Shown: positions 16,986 through 26,079 of the stretch, one piece after another
Layout of the letters: each line of letters starts with the position of its first letter
Numbering within the stretch: position 1 is the stretch's first letter
Assembly (NCBI RefSeq): GCF_024436035.1
Contig: NZ_JANFNG010000008.1
Location: forward strand, 170,417 to 234,416
Source: Streptomyces humicola
Lineage (GTDB): Bacteria > Actinomycetota > Actinomycetes > Streptomycetales > Streptomycetaceae
Direction: 5' to 3'
Length of the DNA stretch: 64,000 nt
Notes under the pieces: generated by a model
Told to the model about the DNA's origin: nothing
What the model saw: the letters and a program-made list of their open reading frames with translations, nothing else
Databases searched by the model: none
Translations under genes and position numbers: made by a program

Positions 16986-18410
16986 GTGAATGACGTGGTC
17001 TACTTCGATGCGGCGTCCACCGCCCCCCTCCATCCCGTGGCCCGCCAGGCGCTCCTCGCGGCGCTGGACGAGGGGTGGGCGGACCCCTCGCGGCTGTACC
17101 GCGAGGGGCGCCGCGCCCGCATGCTCCTGGACGCGGCACGTGAGACCGCCGCGGAGGCGGTCGGCTGCCGGGCGGACGAGGTGGTCTTCACCTCTTCGGG
17201 GACCCGCGCGGTCCACACCGGGATCGCCGGCGCGCTGGCGGGCCGCCGTCGTGCCGGCCGCCACCTCGTGGTCTCCGCCGTCGAACACTCGTCCGTGCTG
17301 CACGCCGCGGAGGCACACGAAGCCGCTGACGGCGGCGACGTCACCCGTATCGCTGTGGACCGCTCCGGCCGCGTCGCTGCTGACGATTACCGCTCGGCGC
17401 TGCGCGGCGACACCGCGTTGGCCTGTCTGCAGTCGGCCAACCACGAGGTGGGCACCGTCCAGCCGGTGGCCGAGGTCGCGGAGGTGTGCCGTGCGGCGGG
17501 GGTGCCGCTGCTGGTCGACGCGGCGCAGTCGCTCGGCTGGGAGCCCGTGGGCGGGGACTGGTCGCTGGTGGCCGCCAGCGCCCACAAGTGGGGCGGACCG
17601 GCCGGAGTCGGACTGCTCGCGGTGCGCAAGGGCGTGCGGTTCGCCGCACCAGCGCCGGCCGACGAGCGGGAACACGGGCGTGCGCCGGGGTTCGAAAACC
17701 TCCCGGCGATCGTCGCCGCCGCGGCCTCGCTGCGGGCCGTACGCGAGGAGGCGGTCGCGGAACGGGCGCGTCTGACCGCGCTGGTCGACCGCATCCGTGC
17801 GCGCGTTCCCGAGCTGGTGCCGGACGTGGAGGTCGTCGGCGACCCGGTGCGGCGGCTGCCGCATCTGGTGACGTTCTCTTGTCTCTATGTCGACGGCGAG
17901 GCCTTGTTGACGGAGCTGGACCGGGCCGGTTTCGCGGTCTCCTCCGGTTCGTCGTGCACGTCGAGCACGCTGACGCCCAGTCATGTGCTGCGGGCGATGG
18001 GCGCGCTGTCGGAGGGCAACGTCCGGGTGTCGCTGCCCCGCGGCGCCTCCGAGGCCGATGTCGACCGCTTCCTCGACGTGCTGCCGGGTGTCGTACGGCG
18101 GGTGCGGGAGCAGCTGGGGGCGCCGGCCGCCGCCGAGCCGGAGGTCACGGACGAGGAGTCCGGGCTGGTGATCGACACACTCGGCAAGCGGTGCCCCATC
18201 CCGGTGATCGAGCTCGCGAAGGTGATCGCGGACGTGCCGGTGGGCGGCCTGGTCACCGTGGTCTCCGACGACGAGGCGGCGCGTCTGGACATCCCCGCAT
18301 GGTGCGAGATGCGCGACCAGGAGTACGTGGGCGAACGGGATGCGGTGCACTGGGAGCACCTCCCGCCGGAGGCAGCGGGAGTTGCGTACACCGTGCGCCG
18401 CCGCACATGA
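16986..18410 (+). CDS. Cysteine desulfurase fused to a TusA-type sulfur carrier domain
   Basis: The 474-residue protein combines two steps of sulfur transfer. Residues 1-380 form an IscS/NifS-type PLP enzyme: K201 in SAHKWGGP binds PLP and C324 in VSSGSSCTS carries the persulfide. Residues about 393-474 form a TusA/SirA domain with the signature LGKRCPIPVIEL, where C403 would accept the sulfur. The fusion implies direct passing of sulfur for tRNA thiolation or cofactor synthesis. It starts at GTG and is transcribed alone; the PfkB gene converges on it. Confidence 0.93.
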   Translation: MNDVVYFDAASTAPLHPVARQALLAALDEGWADPSRLYREGRRARMLLDAARETAAEAVGCRADEVVFTSSGTRAVHTGIAGALAGRRRAGRHLVVSAVEHSSVLHAAEAHEAADGGDVTRIAVDRSGRVAADDYRSALRGDTALACLQSANHEVGTVQPVAEVAEVCRAAGVPLLVDAAQSLGWEPVGGDWSLVAASAHKWGGPAGVGLLAVRKGVRFAAPAPADEREHGRAPGFENLPAIVAAAASLRAVREEAVAERARLTALVDRIRARVPELVPDVEVVGDPVRRLPHLVTFSCLYVDGEALLTELDRAGFAVSSGSSCTSSTLTPSHVLRAMGALSEGNVRVSLPRGASEADVDRFLDVLPGVVRRVREQLGAPAAAEPEVTDEESGLVIDTLGKRCPIPVIELAKVIADVPVGGLVTVVSDDEAARLDIPAWCEMRDQEYVGERDAVHWEHLPPEAAGVAYTVRRRT

Positions 18411-18416
18411 CTCCAG

Positions 18417-18449
18417 GCTGATTCCGGGCTGATTCCGGGCTGATTCCGG
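18417..18449. repeat. Three tandem 11-bp repeats
   Basis: GCTGATTCCGG is repeated three times without gaps (18417-18427, 18428-18438 and 18439-18449) between the convergent cysteine desulfurase and PfkB genes. It is probably a replication-slippage product; no role in termination is evident because the unit is not self-complementary. Confidence 0.7.
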
Positions 18450-18467
18450 CCCCGGTCCGGCGTGAAT

Positions 18468-19442
18468 TCAGGCCAGGTGCGCGAGGACCTCGGCCGCCGC
18501 GTCGTGGCCGTAGGCCTTGGCGAAGCGCTCCATGAAGTGGCCGCGGCGCAGCTCGTACTCCTGGGTCCCCAACGTCTCGATGACCAACGTGGCGAGCATG
18601 CAGCCGAGTTGGGCCGACCGCTCCAGGCCGAGCTCCCAGGACAGGCCGGCGAGGAATCCGGCGCGGAAGGCGTCGCCGACGCCCGTCGGGTCGACCTTGC
18701 GCTCCTCCTCCGCGGTGCCGACTTCGATCGGGGGCTCGCCTGCGCGCTCGATCCGTACGCCGTTGGCGCCGAGCGTGGTGACGCGGGTGCCGACCTTCGC
18801 GAGGATCTCGTCGCTCGTCCAGCCGGTCTTGCCCTCGATGAGCGCGCTCTCGTACTCGTTCTCGAACAGGTACTCCGCGCCGTCGACGAGCACCCGGATG
18901 TCGTCCCCGTCGAGCCGGGCCAGCTGCTGGGACGGGTCGGCGGCGAAGGGGATGCCGCGCGTGCGGCACTCTTGCGTGTGGCGGATCATCGCCTGCGGGT
19001 CGTCGGCGCCGATCAGCACGAGGTCGAGCCCGCCGACACGGTCGGCGACCGGCTGCAGTTCGATCTGCCGGGCCTCGCTCATCGCCCCGGTGTAGAACGA
19101 GGCGATCTGGTTGTGGTCGGCGTCCGTCGTGCAGACGAAGCGCGCGGTGTGCTGCACCTCGGAGATGTGGACGGAGGCGGTGTCGACGTTGTGCCGGTCG
19201 AGCCAGGCCCGGTACTCGGTGAAGTCAGGGCCTGCGGCGCCGACCAGGACCGGCCGCAGTCCGAGGACGCCCATGCCGAAGCAGATGTTCGGCCCGACGC
19301 CGCCCCGCCGTACGTCGAGCGTGTCGACGAGGAAGGAGAGGGAGACGGTGTGCAGCTGTTCCGCGACCAGCTGGTCGGCGAATCGGCCGGGGAAGGTCAT
19401 CAGGTGGTCGGTGGCGATGGAGCCGGTGACAGCGATGCGCAC
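18468..19442 (-). CDS. PfkB-family carbohydrate (or adenosine) kinase
   Basis: The 324-residue protein belongs to the ribokinase/PfkB family, which phosphorylates sugars or nucleosides with ATP. It has the N-terminal GGxGPN-type sugar site (RRGGVGPNICFGMG) and the C-terminal catalytic signature DPTGVGDAFRAGF, whose Asp is the base. The GTG start at 19442 with AGGAG about 11 bases upstream is preferred over a longer ATG frame. Similar proteins are often called adenosine kinases, but the substrate cannot be set from sequence. It is a single gene. Confidence 0.88.
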   Translation of the reverse strand: MRIAVTGSIATDHLMTFPGRFADQLVAEQLHTVSLSFLVDTLDVRRGGVGPNICFGMGVLGLRPVLVGAAGPDFTEYRAWLDRHNVDTASVHISEVQHTARFVCTTDADHNQIASFYTGAMSEARQIELQPVADRVGGLDLVLIGADDPQAMIRHTQECRTRGIPFAADPSQQLARLDGDDIRVLVDGAEYLFENEYESALIEGKTGWTSDEILAKVGTRVTTLGANGVRIERAGEPPIEVGTAEEERKVDPTGVGDAFRAGFLAGLSWELGLERSAQLGCMLATLVIETLGTQEYELRRGHFMERFAKAYGHDAAAEVLAHLA

Positions 19443-19697
19443 GGCGGTCTGCTCTCCTGGCGGTGGCCTGCGGGCTAATGGACCATGCAACGCTACCGGG
19501 TCCGCCCCCTTGCCGAGACCACGCCCGGCTTGTGCCGCGACGCACGCGAGCAGCCCCGGGGGTCCCGCTACTCCGTCCGGTTGGCGCCGCGCGACACCAC
19601 GACATTACCGGAAAGTACAGCTTTCAGCCCGGGTGCCTGGTGCTTAGAGTCGGCTGTAGCAGGGCTTTCCCCAGGCCCTTTCGGATCGGGAGTCGCA
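19443..19697. other. Intergenic region upstream of the PfkB kinase and a small putative gene
   Basis: Nothing coding was recognised. The stretch 19600-19640 is the least GC-rich part and may hold divergent promoters, but no hexamer pair stands out. Confidence 0.4.
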
Positions 19698-19979
19698 ATG
19701 TCCGAGCGCCCGCCCGCCGCCTCGGCGGCCCATGTCACGGCCTTTGATGTCACGCCCGAAGCCGCCAACGAGCTGCCAGGCTTCCCCGACCCCGGCGTTC
19801 CCGGAACGGAGCAGGGCACGTTCCCCGAACTCGTGCGGGACTGCCGCCGCATGGCGCCGAAATGGGCGGCCCCTCACTCAGCGGCGCACGCGCCCGTGAC
19901 GCCGTCGAGCATTCACGGCACGAAGGTCCCGCAGGCGTCCTCGGACGTCGTCGCGGGGATGTCCGAGTACGGGAGCTGA
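19698..19979 (+). CDS. Small hypothetical protein
   Basis: This is a 93-codon frame beginning MSERPPAASAAHVTAFD, with GGGAG five bases before the ATG and strongly GC-biased third positions, both in favour of a real gene. The product is Pro/Ala-rich and largely unstructured, with a possible short helix around FPELVRDCRRMAPKWAA. No family is recognised. It precedes and is co-directional with the secreted protein gene, with 141 bases between them. Confidence 0.45.
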   Translation: MSERPPAASAAHVTAFDVTPEAANELPGFPDPGVPGTEQGTFPELVRDCRRMAPKWAAPHSAAHAPVTPSSIHGTKVPQASSDVVAGMSEYGS

Positions 19980-20120
19980 GTACGGGAGGCTGACCGCCCA
20001 CTGGTCCGACCCGTACGCCGAACCCGCACGGAACCGCACGGTCCCCGGCTCCGTCCAAGCTGCGTCCCCCCACGTATCCGCCATTGCCACGGAGTAGGTA
20101 CGGAAGCCGAAGGAGCACAG

Positions 20121-21770
20121 GTGGGCATCGAGCGCACCCCGGCAGTGACATCAGCCGCTGACGCGGCGGGCAGCCCCGACGAGCGGGCCGACGGTCCGCC
20201 GGTGCACAGGCACAGGCACCGCCCGCCGCTGACGGCGGCACTGGTGGCGGGGGCGGTGCTGGTCGCCGGTGGCGGCGGTGCGTACTGGGCGGCGTCGGCG
20301 GCGGCCGGCGGCGCCCGTGCGTCGCACGGTTCGCAGGACACGGGCCCGGGCACCTCGGGCAAGGCGGGCGGGCCCCCTCCGCTGGCACTGAACGGCTGGA
20401 CGGGCACCGATACGCCGTCGGACCCGGGCGGCTCCGCATACCGGGCGACCGGTGCACTGCCCGCGGGTCCCGGCTCCGCGCACGTCTACCGGGCCGTGGA
20501 CCAGGTGCCGCGCGCGGATGTGGCGCGGCTGGCGGCGGCGCTCGGCGTCCGCGGGCCGGTCCGGCTCGACGGCGGGATCTGGCGGGCGGGCGCGGCCCCG
20601 GGCGCCCGGGGCCCTGCGCTCGAAGTGAGCCAGGACGCCCCGGGCAGCTGGGTCTTCTCCCGCTACGGGACGACGCCGCCGTGCAGGCCGAGGACGGCGC
20701 TGCCGCCGTCGGGCACGGCTGTCTGCTACTCCGCGGCGGACTCGACGATGGCATCGGGACCGGCGGGTACGGCGAGCCCCGCATCGCCCCAGCAGGCGAT
20801 GCGTGCCGCGGCGCCCGTACTGGCGGCGCTCGGCCTGACCGGCCAGCCGACCGACACCTCTCAGACCGCGGGTTCCGACCGCACGATCGTGGTGGACCCG
20901 GTCTTCGACGGGCTGCCGACGCACGGATGGCGTACGTCGCTGCAGGTCGCCTCTGACGGCGGGCTGCTGAGCGCGACCGGGCGCCTCGCGCGGCTCGCCC
21001 AGGGCCCGGCGTATCCGGTGGTGAGCGCGGAACGGGCGCTCCAGGAGATGCAGGCGCCCGGCAGCAGCCGCGTCCCTGCCGCCTGCCCGACCTCGCACCC
21101 GGGCTCGGCCACGGGCACCACAGGTACCACGGGTGCGGGCGGCGTCAACCCGGGCGGCCCGATGCTGCGCCCGTCCGCATCGGCGAGCGATCCGAGCAAC
21201 CCCGTCGACCGGCAGCGGCCGGCGATGGGGCCATGCGTGCCGGGCTGGGCTGCGCAGCCCCTCGAAGTGCGCGGCGCGACGTTCGGCCTCTCGGCCCAGT
21301 TCGTGAGCGGGCGGCCCGAGTTGGTGCCGTCGTGGCTGTTCCGGGTGGCGCGGTCCGGCGACGGCCAGGCTTACACCGTCGCCCAGCCTGCGGTCGACCC
21401 GCGGTTCCTCACTGCCCCGGGAGGAGCGGGAGCGGGCGACCCAAGCGCCCCGTCGCCCTCCCCCTCGCCCTCCGGTTCCCCGTCCGGCGTGGCCACGGCG
21501 ACGCCGACGCGCGTCGATTCGTACTCGGCCACAGGAAGGACGTTGACGCTGCACTTCTACGGCGGTCTGTGCGACACGTACTCGGCGTCCGTCGTCCGCC
21601 AGTCGACCGGTTCCGTCGCCGTGCGGGTCACCGGGATGCGGAAGAATCCACGGCAGATCTGCCCGATGATCGCGAAACAGTTCACCGAACGGGTGACCTT
21701 GGCCCAGACGCTCGACGCCCGTCCGGTCTACGACGCCTCGGACGGGCACACCGTCGTCGAGCACTCCTGA
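20121..21770 (+). CDS. Membrane-anchored extracytoplasmic protein of unknown function
   Basis: The 549-residue protein starts at GTG with AAGGAG upstream. A short cytoplasmic His/Arg-rich N-terminus (HRHRHR) is followed by one membrane segment (about 37-58, ALVAGAVLVAGGGGAYWAA) and a large extracellular part containing about eleven Cys-poor beta-rich stretches, Gly/Thr/Pro linkers, and a Ser/Pro run (PSPSPSPSGSPSG). Conserved aromatic patches include EVSQDAPGSWVFSRY. No enzyme motif was found. It converges with erpA across a strong hairpin. It is probably a cell-surface protein. Confidence 0.75.
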   Translation: MGIERTPAVTSAADAAGSPDERADGPPVHRHRHRPPLTAALVAGAVLVAGGGGAYWAASAAAGGARASHGSQDTGPGTSGKAGGPPPLALNGWTGTDTPSDPGGSAYRATGALPAGPGSAHVYRAVDQVPRADVARLAAALGVRGPVRLDGGIWRAGAAPGARGPALEVSQDAPGSWVFSRYGTTPPCRPRTALPPSGTAVCYSAADSTMASGPAGTASPASPQQAMRAAAPVLAALGLTGQPTDTSQTAGSDRTIVVDPVFDGLPTHGWRTSLQVASDGGLLSATGRLARLAQGPAYPVVSAERALQEMQAPGSSRVPAACPTSHPGSATGTTGTTGAGGVNPGGPMLRPSASASDPSNPVDRQRPAMGPCVPGWAAQPLEVRGATFGLSAQFVSGRPELVPSWLFRVARSGDGQAYTVAQPAVDPRFLTAPGGAGAGDPSAPSPSPSPSGSPSGVATATPTRVDSYSATGRTLTLHFYGGLCDTYSASVVRQSTGSVAVRVTGMRKNPRQICPMIAKQFTERVTLAQTLDARPVYDASDGHTVVEHS

Positions 21771-21784
21771 CGGCGGCAGAACAA

Positions 21785-21818
21785 CGGCGGCGCGCCCCGG
21801 ATGAGGGGCGCGCCGCCG
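21785..21818. terminator. Bidirectional terminator
   Basis: CGGCGGCGCGCCCC (21785-21798) and its exact complement (21805-21818) form a 14-bp stem with a six-base loop between two convergent genes, 15 bases after one stop and 19 before the other. Confidence 0.75.
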
Positions 21819-21836
21819 CACGTATGAGGCGAAGAC

Positions 21837-22190
21837 TCAGTGGAACGAGTCGCCGCAGGCGCAGGAGCCCGTGGCGTTCGGGTTGTCGATGGTGAAGCCC
21901 TGCTTCTCGATGGTGTCGACGAAGTCGATGGAGGCGCCGCCGAGGTAGGGGGCGCTCATGCGGTCGGTGACGACCTTCACACCGCCGAACTCCTTCACCA
22001 CGTCGCCGTCGAGGGACCGCTCGTCGAAGAACAGCTGGTACCGCAGGCCGGAGCACCCGCCGGGCTGGACAGCGACACGCAGCGCCAGGTCGTCGCGGCC
22101 CTCCTGGTCGAGCAGAGCCTTCACCTTGGCTGCTGCAGCGTCGGACAGGATGATGCCCTCGCTCGCGGTGGTCTCGTCCTGAACCGTCAT
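21837..22190 (-). CDS. erpA: Iron-sulfur cluster insertion protein, A-type carrier
   Basis: The 117-residue protein is an A-type Fe-S carrier that hands clusters to target enzymes. The three ligand cysteines are in GGCSGLRY and near the C-terminus in GSCACGDSFH, as in ErpA/IscA. The ATG is chosen because GGGAG lies eight bases upstream and the N-terminus MTVQDETTASEGIILSD matches family length. It is divergent from nadA, whose product needs a 4Fe-4S cluster, and is a likely supplier. Confidence 0.95.
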   Translation of the reverse strand: MTVQDETTASEGIILSDAAAAKVKALLDQEGRDDLALRVAVQPGGCSGLRYQLFFDERSLDGDVVKEFGGVKVVTDRMSAPYLGGASIDFVDTIEKQGFTIDNPNATGSCACGDSFH

Positions 22191-22512
22191 CTGTTCACTC
22201 CCGGGTATCGGTGACATCGCCGACTCCGTCGGCGGGGAATTACGGACATCTGCCGCCGAAGAACGGCGGGTCGGCCGGAAAAATTCCTGGCCCGCCAGGA
22301 TCCGGTCTTCCGCTTCCGTCTTCATGCTCGCATACCGCGCGCGCAACGGTCACGCCAACGCCGCGGCGTCACATCCGGGTCTGGTAGTGATGCGTCACAT
22401 CGACACTATGGCCATCGTCAATCTGACGCGAAGCAGCTATGATGGATAGCGTCATTTCGACGAAAAGTGCATGCCTGAGAAGAACGCGCTGAGAAGAAAG
22501 GGCGCCAAGCCC
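22191..22512. other. Divergent erpA-nadA promoter region
   Basis: No gene was found. A nadA-side -10-like TATGAT is at 22438-22443. An imperfect inverted repeat with TAGTG (22385-22389) and CACTA (22404-22408) arms lies upstream and could be an operator, but the inner positions do not pair well. A longer in-frame ATG for nadA is present at 22471. Confidence 0.4.
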
Positions 22513-23685
22513 GTGACGACCACCGAAACCCTGGATGTCCAGCCGACGCCGCTCGCTCTGCTGCTGCTCGGCCGAGAGGCCGACGCCAAGAGCGAGCGCG
22601 GTGTGGAGTGCCCCGGCGAGCTGCCGGCCCCTTCCGACCCCGACCTGGTCGAACGTGCACGCGCGGCGAGGGCGAGACTCGGTGAGCGGGTCTTCGTGCT
22701 CGGACACCACTACCAGCGCGACGAGGTCATCGAGTTCGCGGACGTCACCGGCGACTCCTTCAAGCTCGCCCGGGACGCGGCGGCGCGCCCCCAGGCCGAG
22801 TACATCGTCTTCTGCGGTGTGCACTTCATGGCGGAGAGCGCCGACATCCTCACCACCGCCGACCAGCAGGTGATCCTGCCCGACCTCGCCGCGGGCTGTT
22901 CGATGGCCGACATGGCCACCGCCGAGCAGGTCGCGGAGTGCTGGGACGTGCTGACTGAGGCAGGCATAGCCGACGTCACCGTCCCCGTCTCGTACATGAA
23001 CTCCTCCGCCGACATCAAGGCGTTCACCGGGCGGCACGGCGGCACCATCTGCACCTCGTCCAACGCCAAGCGGGCGCTGGAGTGGGCCTTCTCGCAGGGC
23101 CAGAAGGTGCTCTTCCTGCCCGACCAGCACCTCGGGCGCAACACGGCGGTGCGCGAGATGGGCTTCTCGCTCGATGACTGCATCGTCTACAACCCGCACA
23201 AGCCGGGCGGCGGGGTGACCGCCGAGCAGCTGCGGGCCGCGAAGATGATCCTTTGGCGCGGGCACTGCTCGGTACACGGGCGCTTCTCGCTCGACTCGGT
23301 CGAGGACGTGCGCTCCCGGATCCCCGGCGTGAACGTACTCGTCCACCCGGAGTGCAAGCACGAGGTGGTCTCCGCCGCCGACTACGTGGGCTCGACGGAG
23401 CTCATCATCAAGACCCTGGACGCGGCCCCCGCCGGATCCGCCTGGGCCATCGGCACCGAGCTGAACCTGGTGCGGCGCCTGGCCAAGGCCCACCCCGACA
23501 AGCAGATCGTCTTCCTCGACCGGACCGTCTGCTTCTGCTCGACCATGAACCGGATCGACCTGCCGCATCTGGTGTGGGCGCTGGAGTCGCTCGCGGACGG
23601 CACCGTCGTCAACCGGATCCAGGTCGACAAGGAGACCGAGCACTACGCCAAGGCCGCGCTGGAGCAAATGCTGGCACTACCGTAA
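22513..23685 (+). CDS. nadA: Quinolinate synthase
   Basis: NadA condenses iminoaspartate with dihydroxyacetone phosphate to quinolinate in NAD synthesis, using a 4Fe-4S cluster. The GTG start gives 390 residues beginning MTTTETLDVQPTPLALLLLG, the start typical of streptomycetes; an upstream ATG at 22471 is possible. Family motifs are VLGHHYQRDEVIEFAD, CGVHFMAESADIL, VYNPHKPGGG and VHPECKHEVV, with cluster cysteines in FCGVHFMAE, HPECKHE and TVCFCSTM. There are no nadB or nadC neighbours in the window. Confidence 0.97.
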   Translation: MTTTETLDVQPTPLALLLLGREADAKSERGVECPGELPAPSDPDLVERARAARARLGERVFVLGHHYQRDEVIEFADVTGDSFKLARDAAARPQAEYIVFCGVHFMAESADILTTADQQVILPDLAAGCSMADMATAEQVAECWDVLTEAGIADVTVPVSYMNSSADIKAFTGRHGGTICTSSNAKRALEWAFSQGQKVLFLPDQHLGRNTAVREMGFSLDDCIVYNPHKPGGGVTAEQLRAAKMILWRGHCSVHGRFSLDSVEDVRSRIPGVNVLVHPECKHEVVSAADYVGSTELIIKTLDAAPAGSAWAIGTELNLVRRLAKAHPDKQIVFLDRTVCFCSTMNRIDLPHLVWALESLADGTVVNRIQVDKETEHYAKAALEQMLALP

Positions 23686-23718
23686 AGACGCTGTGTGACG
23701 CGGCCGGGCGGCGGCACG

Positions 23719-24606
23719 ATGGAGCGCATGATTGTGCGCCCGGTACGCGACAGCGAGGAGGACGCCGAGGTCGTGCGGGCCATAGCGGCCGCGGCCTTCG
23801 GTGCCTCGGATGTTCTCGAAGGTGAGGACGCCGCCGACGAGTGGACCCCGGAACGCATCGCACGCCACCACAGCCGGACCCGGCACATCGCCAGGAGCGA
23901 TCGGGGCGGCTGCTGGATCGTGGAGGACGAGGCGGCAGGGCCGCTGGGCACGGTGCTGTCGACGAGACGTGAGGGCCTGTGGGGCCTCTCGCTCTTCGCC
24001 GTGGTGCCGCAGGCCCAGCACAAGGGGATCGGGACCGCCCTGCTGGCGCGTGCGCTCGACCACGGCCGGGGCTGTCTGCGCGGCATCATCTGCGGCTCGC
24101 GCCACCCGATGGCCGCCCGCGCCTACCGCCGGGCGGGGTTCACCCTCCATCCCACGATGCGGATGAGCGGCACCATCGATCCGGCCGGGCTCGACGCCCC
24201 GGACGGCGCGGTGCACGGGGGCACGCCTCGCCACCGCGATCTGATGGACTCCGTCGACCGGCGCATCCGCGGCGGGGCCCACGGACCCGACCACGAGGAG
24301 CTCATGCGGCATTTCCGGCTCTTCGTCGTCGACGACCTGGCAGGCAGCGGCTACTGCTACCTCGGCGGCGGCAAGGTCGAGCTGCTCGCCGCGACCTCCC
24401 GCCGACTCGCCACCCGGCTGCTCGCCACCGCGCTGCTCACCGTCCCGGAGGGCGAGAGGGCGCAGGTCCAGGACGTGACCGCGGAGCAGGAGTGGGCCGT
24501 GGACGTCGGCCTCGCGGCCGGGCTCGAGCTGGTCAACGCCGGATACGTCTGCCTGCGCGGCATGCGGCCGCCCTCTCCGTACATCCCCTCCGGCGCCTTC
24601 CTGTAA
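23719..24606 (+). CDS. GNAT-family N-acetyltransferase, two tandem GNAT-like halves
   Basis: The 295-residue protein has an N-terminal GNAT fold (about 1-150) with the acetyl-CoA loop VVPQAQHKGIGTALL and a C-terminal half (about 200-295) that looks like a second, more divergent GNAT lobe (RLATRLLATALLTVPEGE). The substrate is unknown. The ATG at 23719 is preferred; a GTG at 23695 is also in frame. It begins 33 bases after nadA and may be co-transcribed with it. Confidence 0.85.
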   Translation: MERMIVRPVRDSEEDAEVVRAIAAAAFGASDVLEGEDAADEWTPERIARHHSRTRHIARSDRGGCWIVEDEAAGPLGTVLSTRREGLWGLSLFAVVPQAQHKGIGTALLARALDHGRGCLRGIICGSRHPMAARAYRRAGFTLHPTMRMSGTIDPAGLDAPDGAVHGGTPRHRDLMDSVDRRIRGGAHGPDHEELMRHFRLFVVDDLAGSGYCYLGGGKVELLAATSRRLATRLLATALLTVPEGERAQVQDVTAEQEWAVDVGLAAGLELVNAGYVCLRGMRPPSPYIPSGAFL

Positions 24607-24634
24607 CGGCGGCCTGTAACGGCGGCAAGAACGC

Positions 24635-24672
24635 CGCGCCCCGCACCCGGGGCTTCTCAGGTGCGGGGCGCG
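24635..24672. terminator. Bidirectional terminator between GNAT and pspAA genes
   Basis: Arms 24635-24647 and 24660-24672 are exact complements over 13 bp with a 12-base loop. It lies 29 bases after the GNAT stop and 50 bases before the convergent pspAA stop. Confidence 0.7.
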
Positions 24673-24721
24673 ATGCGGTGATGCCGTGCGGTGCCGCTTC
24701 GGGTGCCTACGGACGGACGGG

Positions 24722-25000
24722 TCAGCCGGGGATGAGCCCGTCGTCGCGGAGCATCCTGCGCACCTCGTCCAGGGAGGCGTCCCTGGACGGGAGGATCAGG
24801 TCGGACGGCTCGAGCGAGTCGTCCGGGAGCGGCTCACCGACCTCGTGCACGGCGTCGAGCAGGACGCCGAGCGTCAGCCGGAATGCGGGCTCGTCGTCCT
24901 TCTCCATCGCCGCGAGCAGTTCGTCGTCGAGCTCGTTGAGCCGCGGCAGATGACTGTCGGACAGCTGCACCTGCCCCTCCCCCATGATCCGCGCGATCAT
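24722..25000 (-). CDS. pspAA: PspA-associated protein PspAA
   Basis: The 92-residue acidic protein beginning MIARIMGEGQVQLS matches the PspAA family, which is encoded next to PspA in many actinobacteria. A Leu/Asp-rich helix LNELDDELLAAMEKDD and a C-terminal VRRMLRDDGLIPG are characteristic. It probably modulates PspA at the membrane. It follows pspA by 39 bases on the same strand, with GGGAG near its start. Confidence 0.88.
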   Translation of the reverse strand: MIARIMGEGQVQLSDSHLPRLNELDDELLAAMEKDDEPAFRLTLGVLLDAVHEVGEPLPDDSLEPSDLILPSRDASLDEVRRMLRDDGLIPG

Positions 25001-25039
25001 GACAGTCTCCCTTCGAGGTGTGAACGTCGGTTCTTGACG

Positions 25040-25849
25040 TCAGTTCTTGTCGAAGCGGGGCTGGTCGTGCGGTTCCTGCTCCTCCTGCTTGCTCGCCCCC
25101 TCACCGGGCTTGCCGCCCTCGATGGCCTGCTGCTGCGCGCCGCTGCCGCCCGCCAGCTCGGCCTTCATCCGCTGCAGTTCCAGCTCGACGTCCGAGCCGC
25201 CGGAGAGGCGGTCGAGCTCCGCGGTGATGTCGTCCTTGGCCATGCCCGTCGGGTCGTCGAGCGCGCCCGAGGCGAGCAGTTCGTCGATGGCGCCGGCGCG
25301 TGCCTGCATCTGCGCCGTGCGATCCTCGGCGCGCTGGATCGCGAGGCCGACATCGCCCATCTCCTCGGAGATGCCCGAGAACGCCTCGCCGATCTTCGTC
25401 TGTGCCTGGGCCGCCGTGTAGGTGGCCTTGATGGTCTCCTTCTTGGTGCGGAAGGCGTCCACCTTCGCCTGCAGCCGCTGGGCCGCCAGGGTGAGCTTCT
25501 CCTCCTCGCCCTGCAGGGTCTGGTGCTGCGTCTCCAGGTCGGTCACCTGCTGCTGGAGGGCAGCCTTGCGGGACAGGGCTTCGCGCGCCAGGTCCTCACG
25601 ACCGAGCGCCAGCGCCTTGCGCCCCTGCTCCTCCAGCTTGCTCGACTGCTGCTGCAAGCCGTTGAGCTGCAGTTCGAGACGCTTGCGCGAAGTGGCCACG
25701 TCGGCGACACCCCGTCGCACCTTCTGCAGCAGCTCGAGCTGCTTCTGGTACGAGTAGTCGAGCGTCTCGCGCGGGTCCTCGGCCCGGTCCAGGGCCTTGT
25801 TGGCCTTCGCGCGGAAGATCATCCCCATCCGCTTCATGACACCGCTCAT
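25040..25849 (-). CDS. pspA: Phage shock protein A/IM30-type membrane-protecting protein
   Basis: PspA assembles on damaged membranes and helps maintain the proton gradient. The 269-residue protein starts MSGVMKRMGMIFRAKANKAL, and its amphipathic N-terminal helix is typical. About 25-200 is nearly continuous coiled coil with no Pro, as in the ESCRT-III-like fold. The C-terminal tail (220-269) is Gln/Gly/Glu-rich and disordered. It is the first gene of pspA-pspAA and divergent from the DUF3043 gene. The 230-base gap upstream holds CTGTA-n8-TACAG at about 25887-25904, a possible operator. Confidence 0.93.
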   Translation of the reverse strand: MSGVMKRMGMIFRAKANKALDRAEDPRETLDYSYQKQLELLQKVRRGVADVATSRKRLELQLNGLQQQSSKLEEQGRKALALGREDLAREALSRKAALQQQVTDLETQHQTLQGEEEKLTLAAQRLQAKVDAFRTKKETIKATYTAAQAQTKIGEAFSGISEEMGDVGLAIQRAEDRTAQMQARAGAIDELLASGALDDPTGMAKDDITAELDRLSGGSDVELELQRMKAELAGGSGAQQQAIEGGKPGEGASKQEEQEPHDQPRFDKN

Positions 25850-26079
25850 GGGCCTCGCGCGCCCCCTTCTCGACTTGCTCCGGCACCTGTATTGACCCCT
25901 ACAGTACGGGCCCCGCTTCCATTACCGCACCGTTCGGCAGCGGATGCGCTCATCCTGAGGGACGATCACTGATCCGCCGGGTCCCGCCCAAGGAGTAGCC
26001 TCCCCACCCCAAGGGTGCCGCAGACCCGACCTGTACCGCGGGTAGGGAGGCAGCCGGGCACCCCGTACCCTTGGACCTT

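Noticed and set aside
22385..22408. Operator-like repeat upstream of nadA
   Set aside because: Only the outer five bases pair; not enough to name a regulator.
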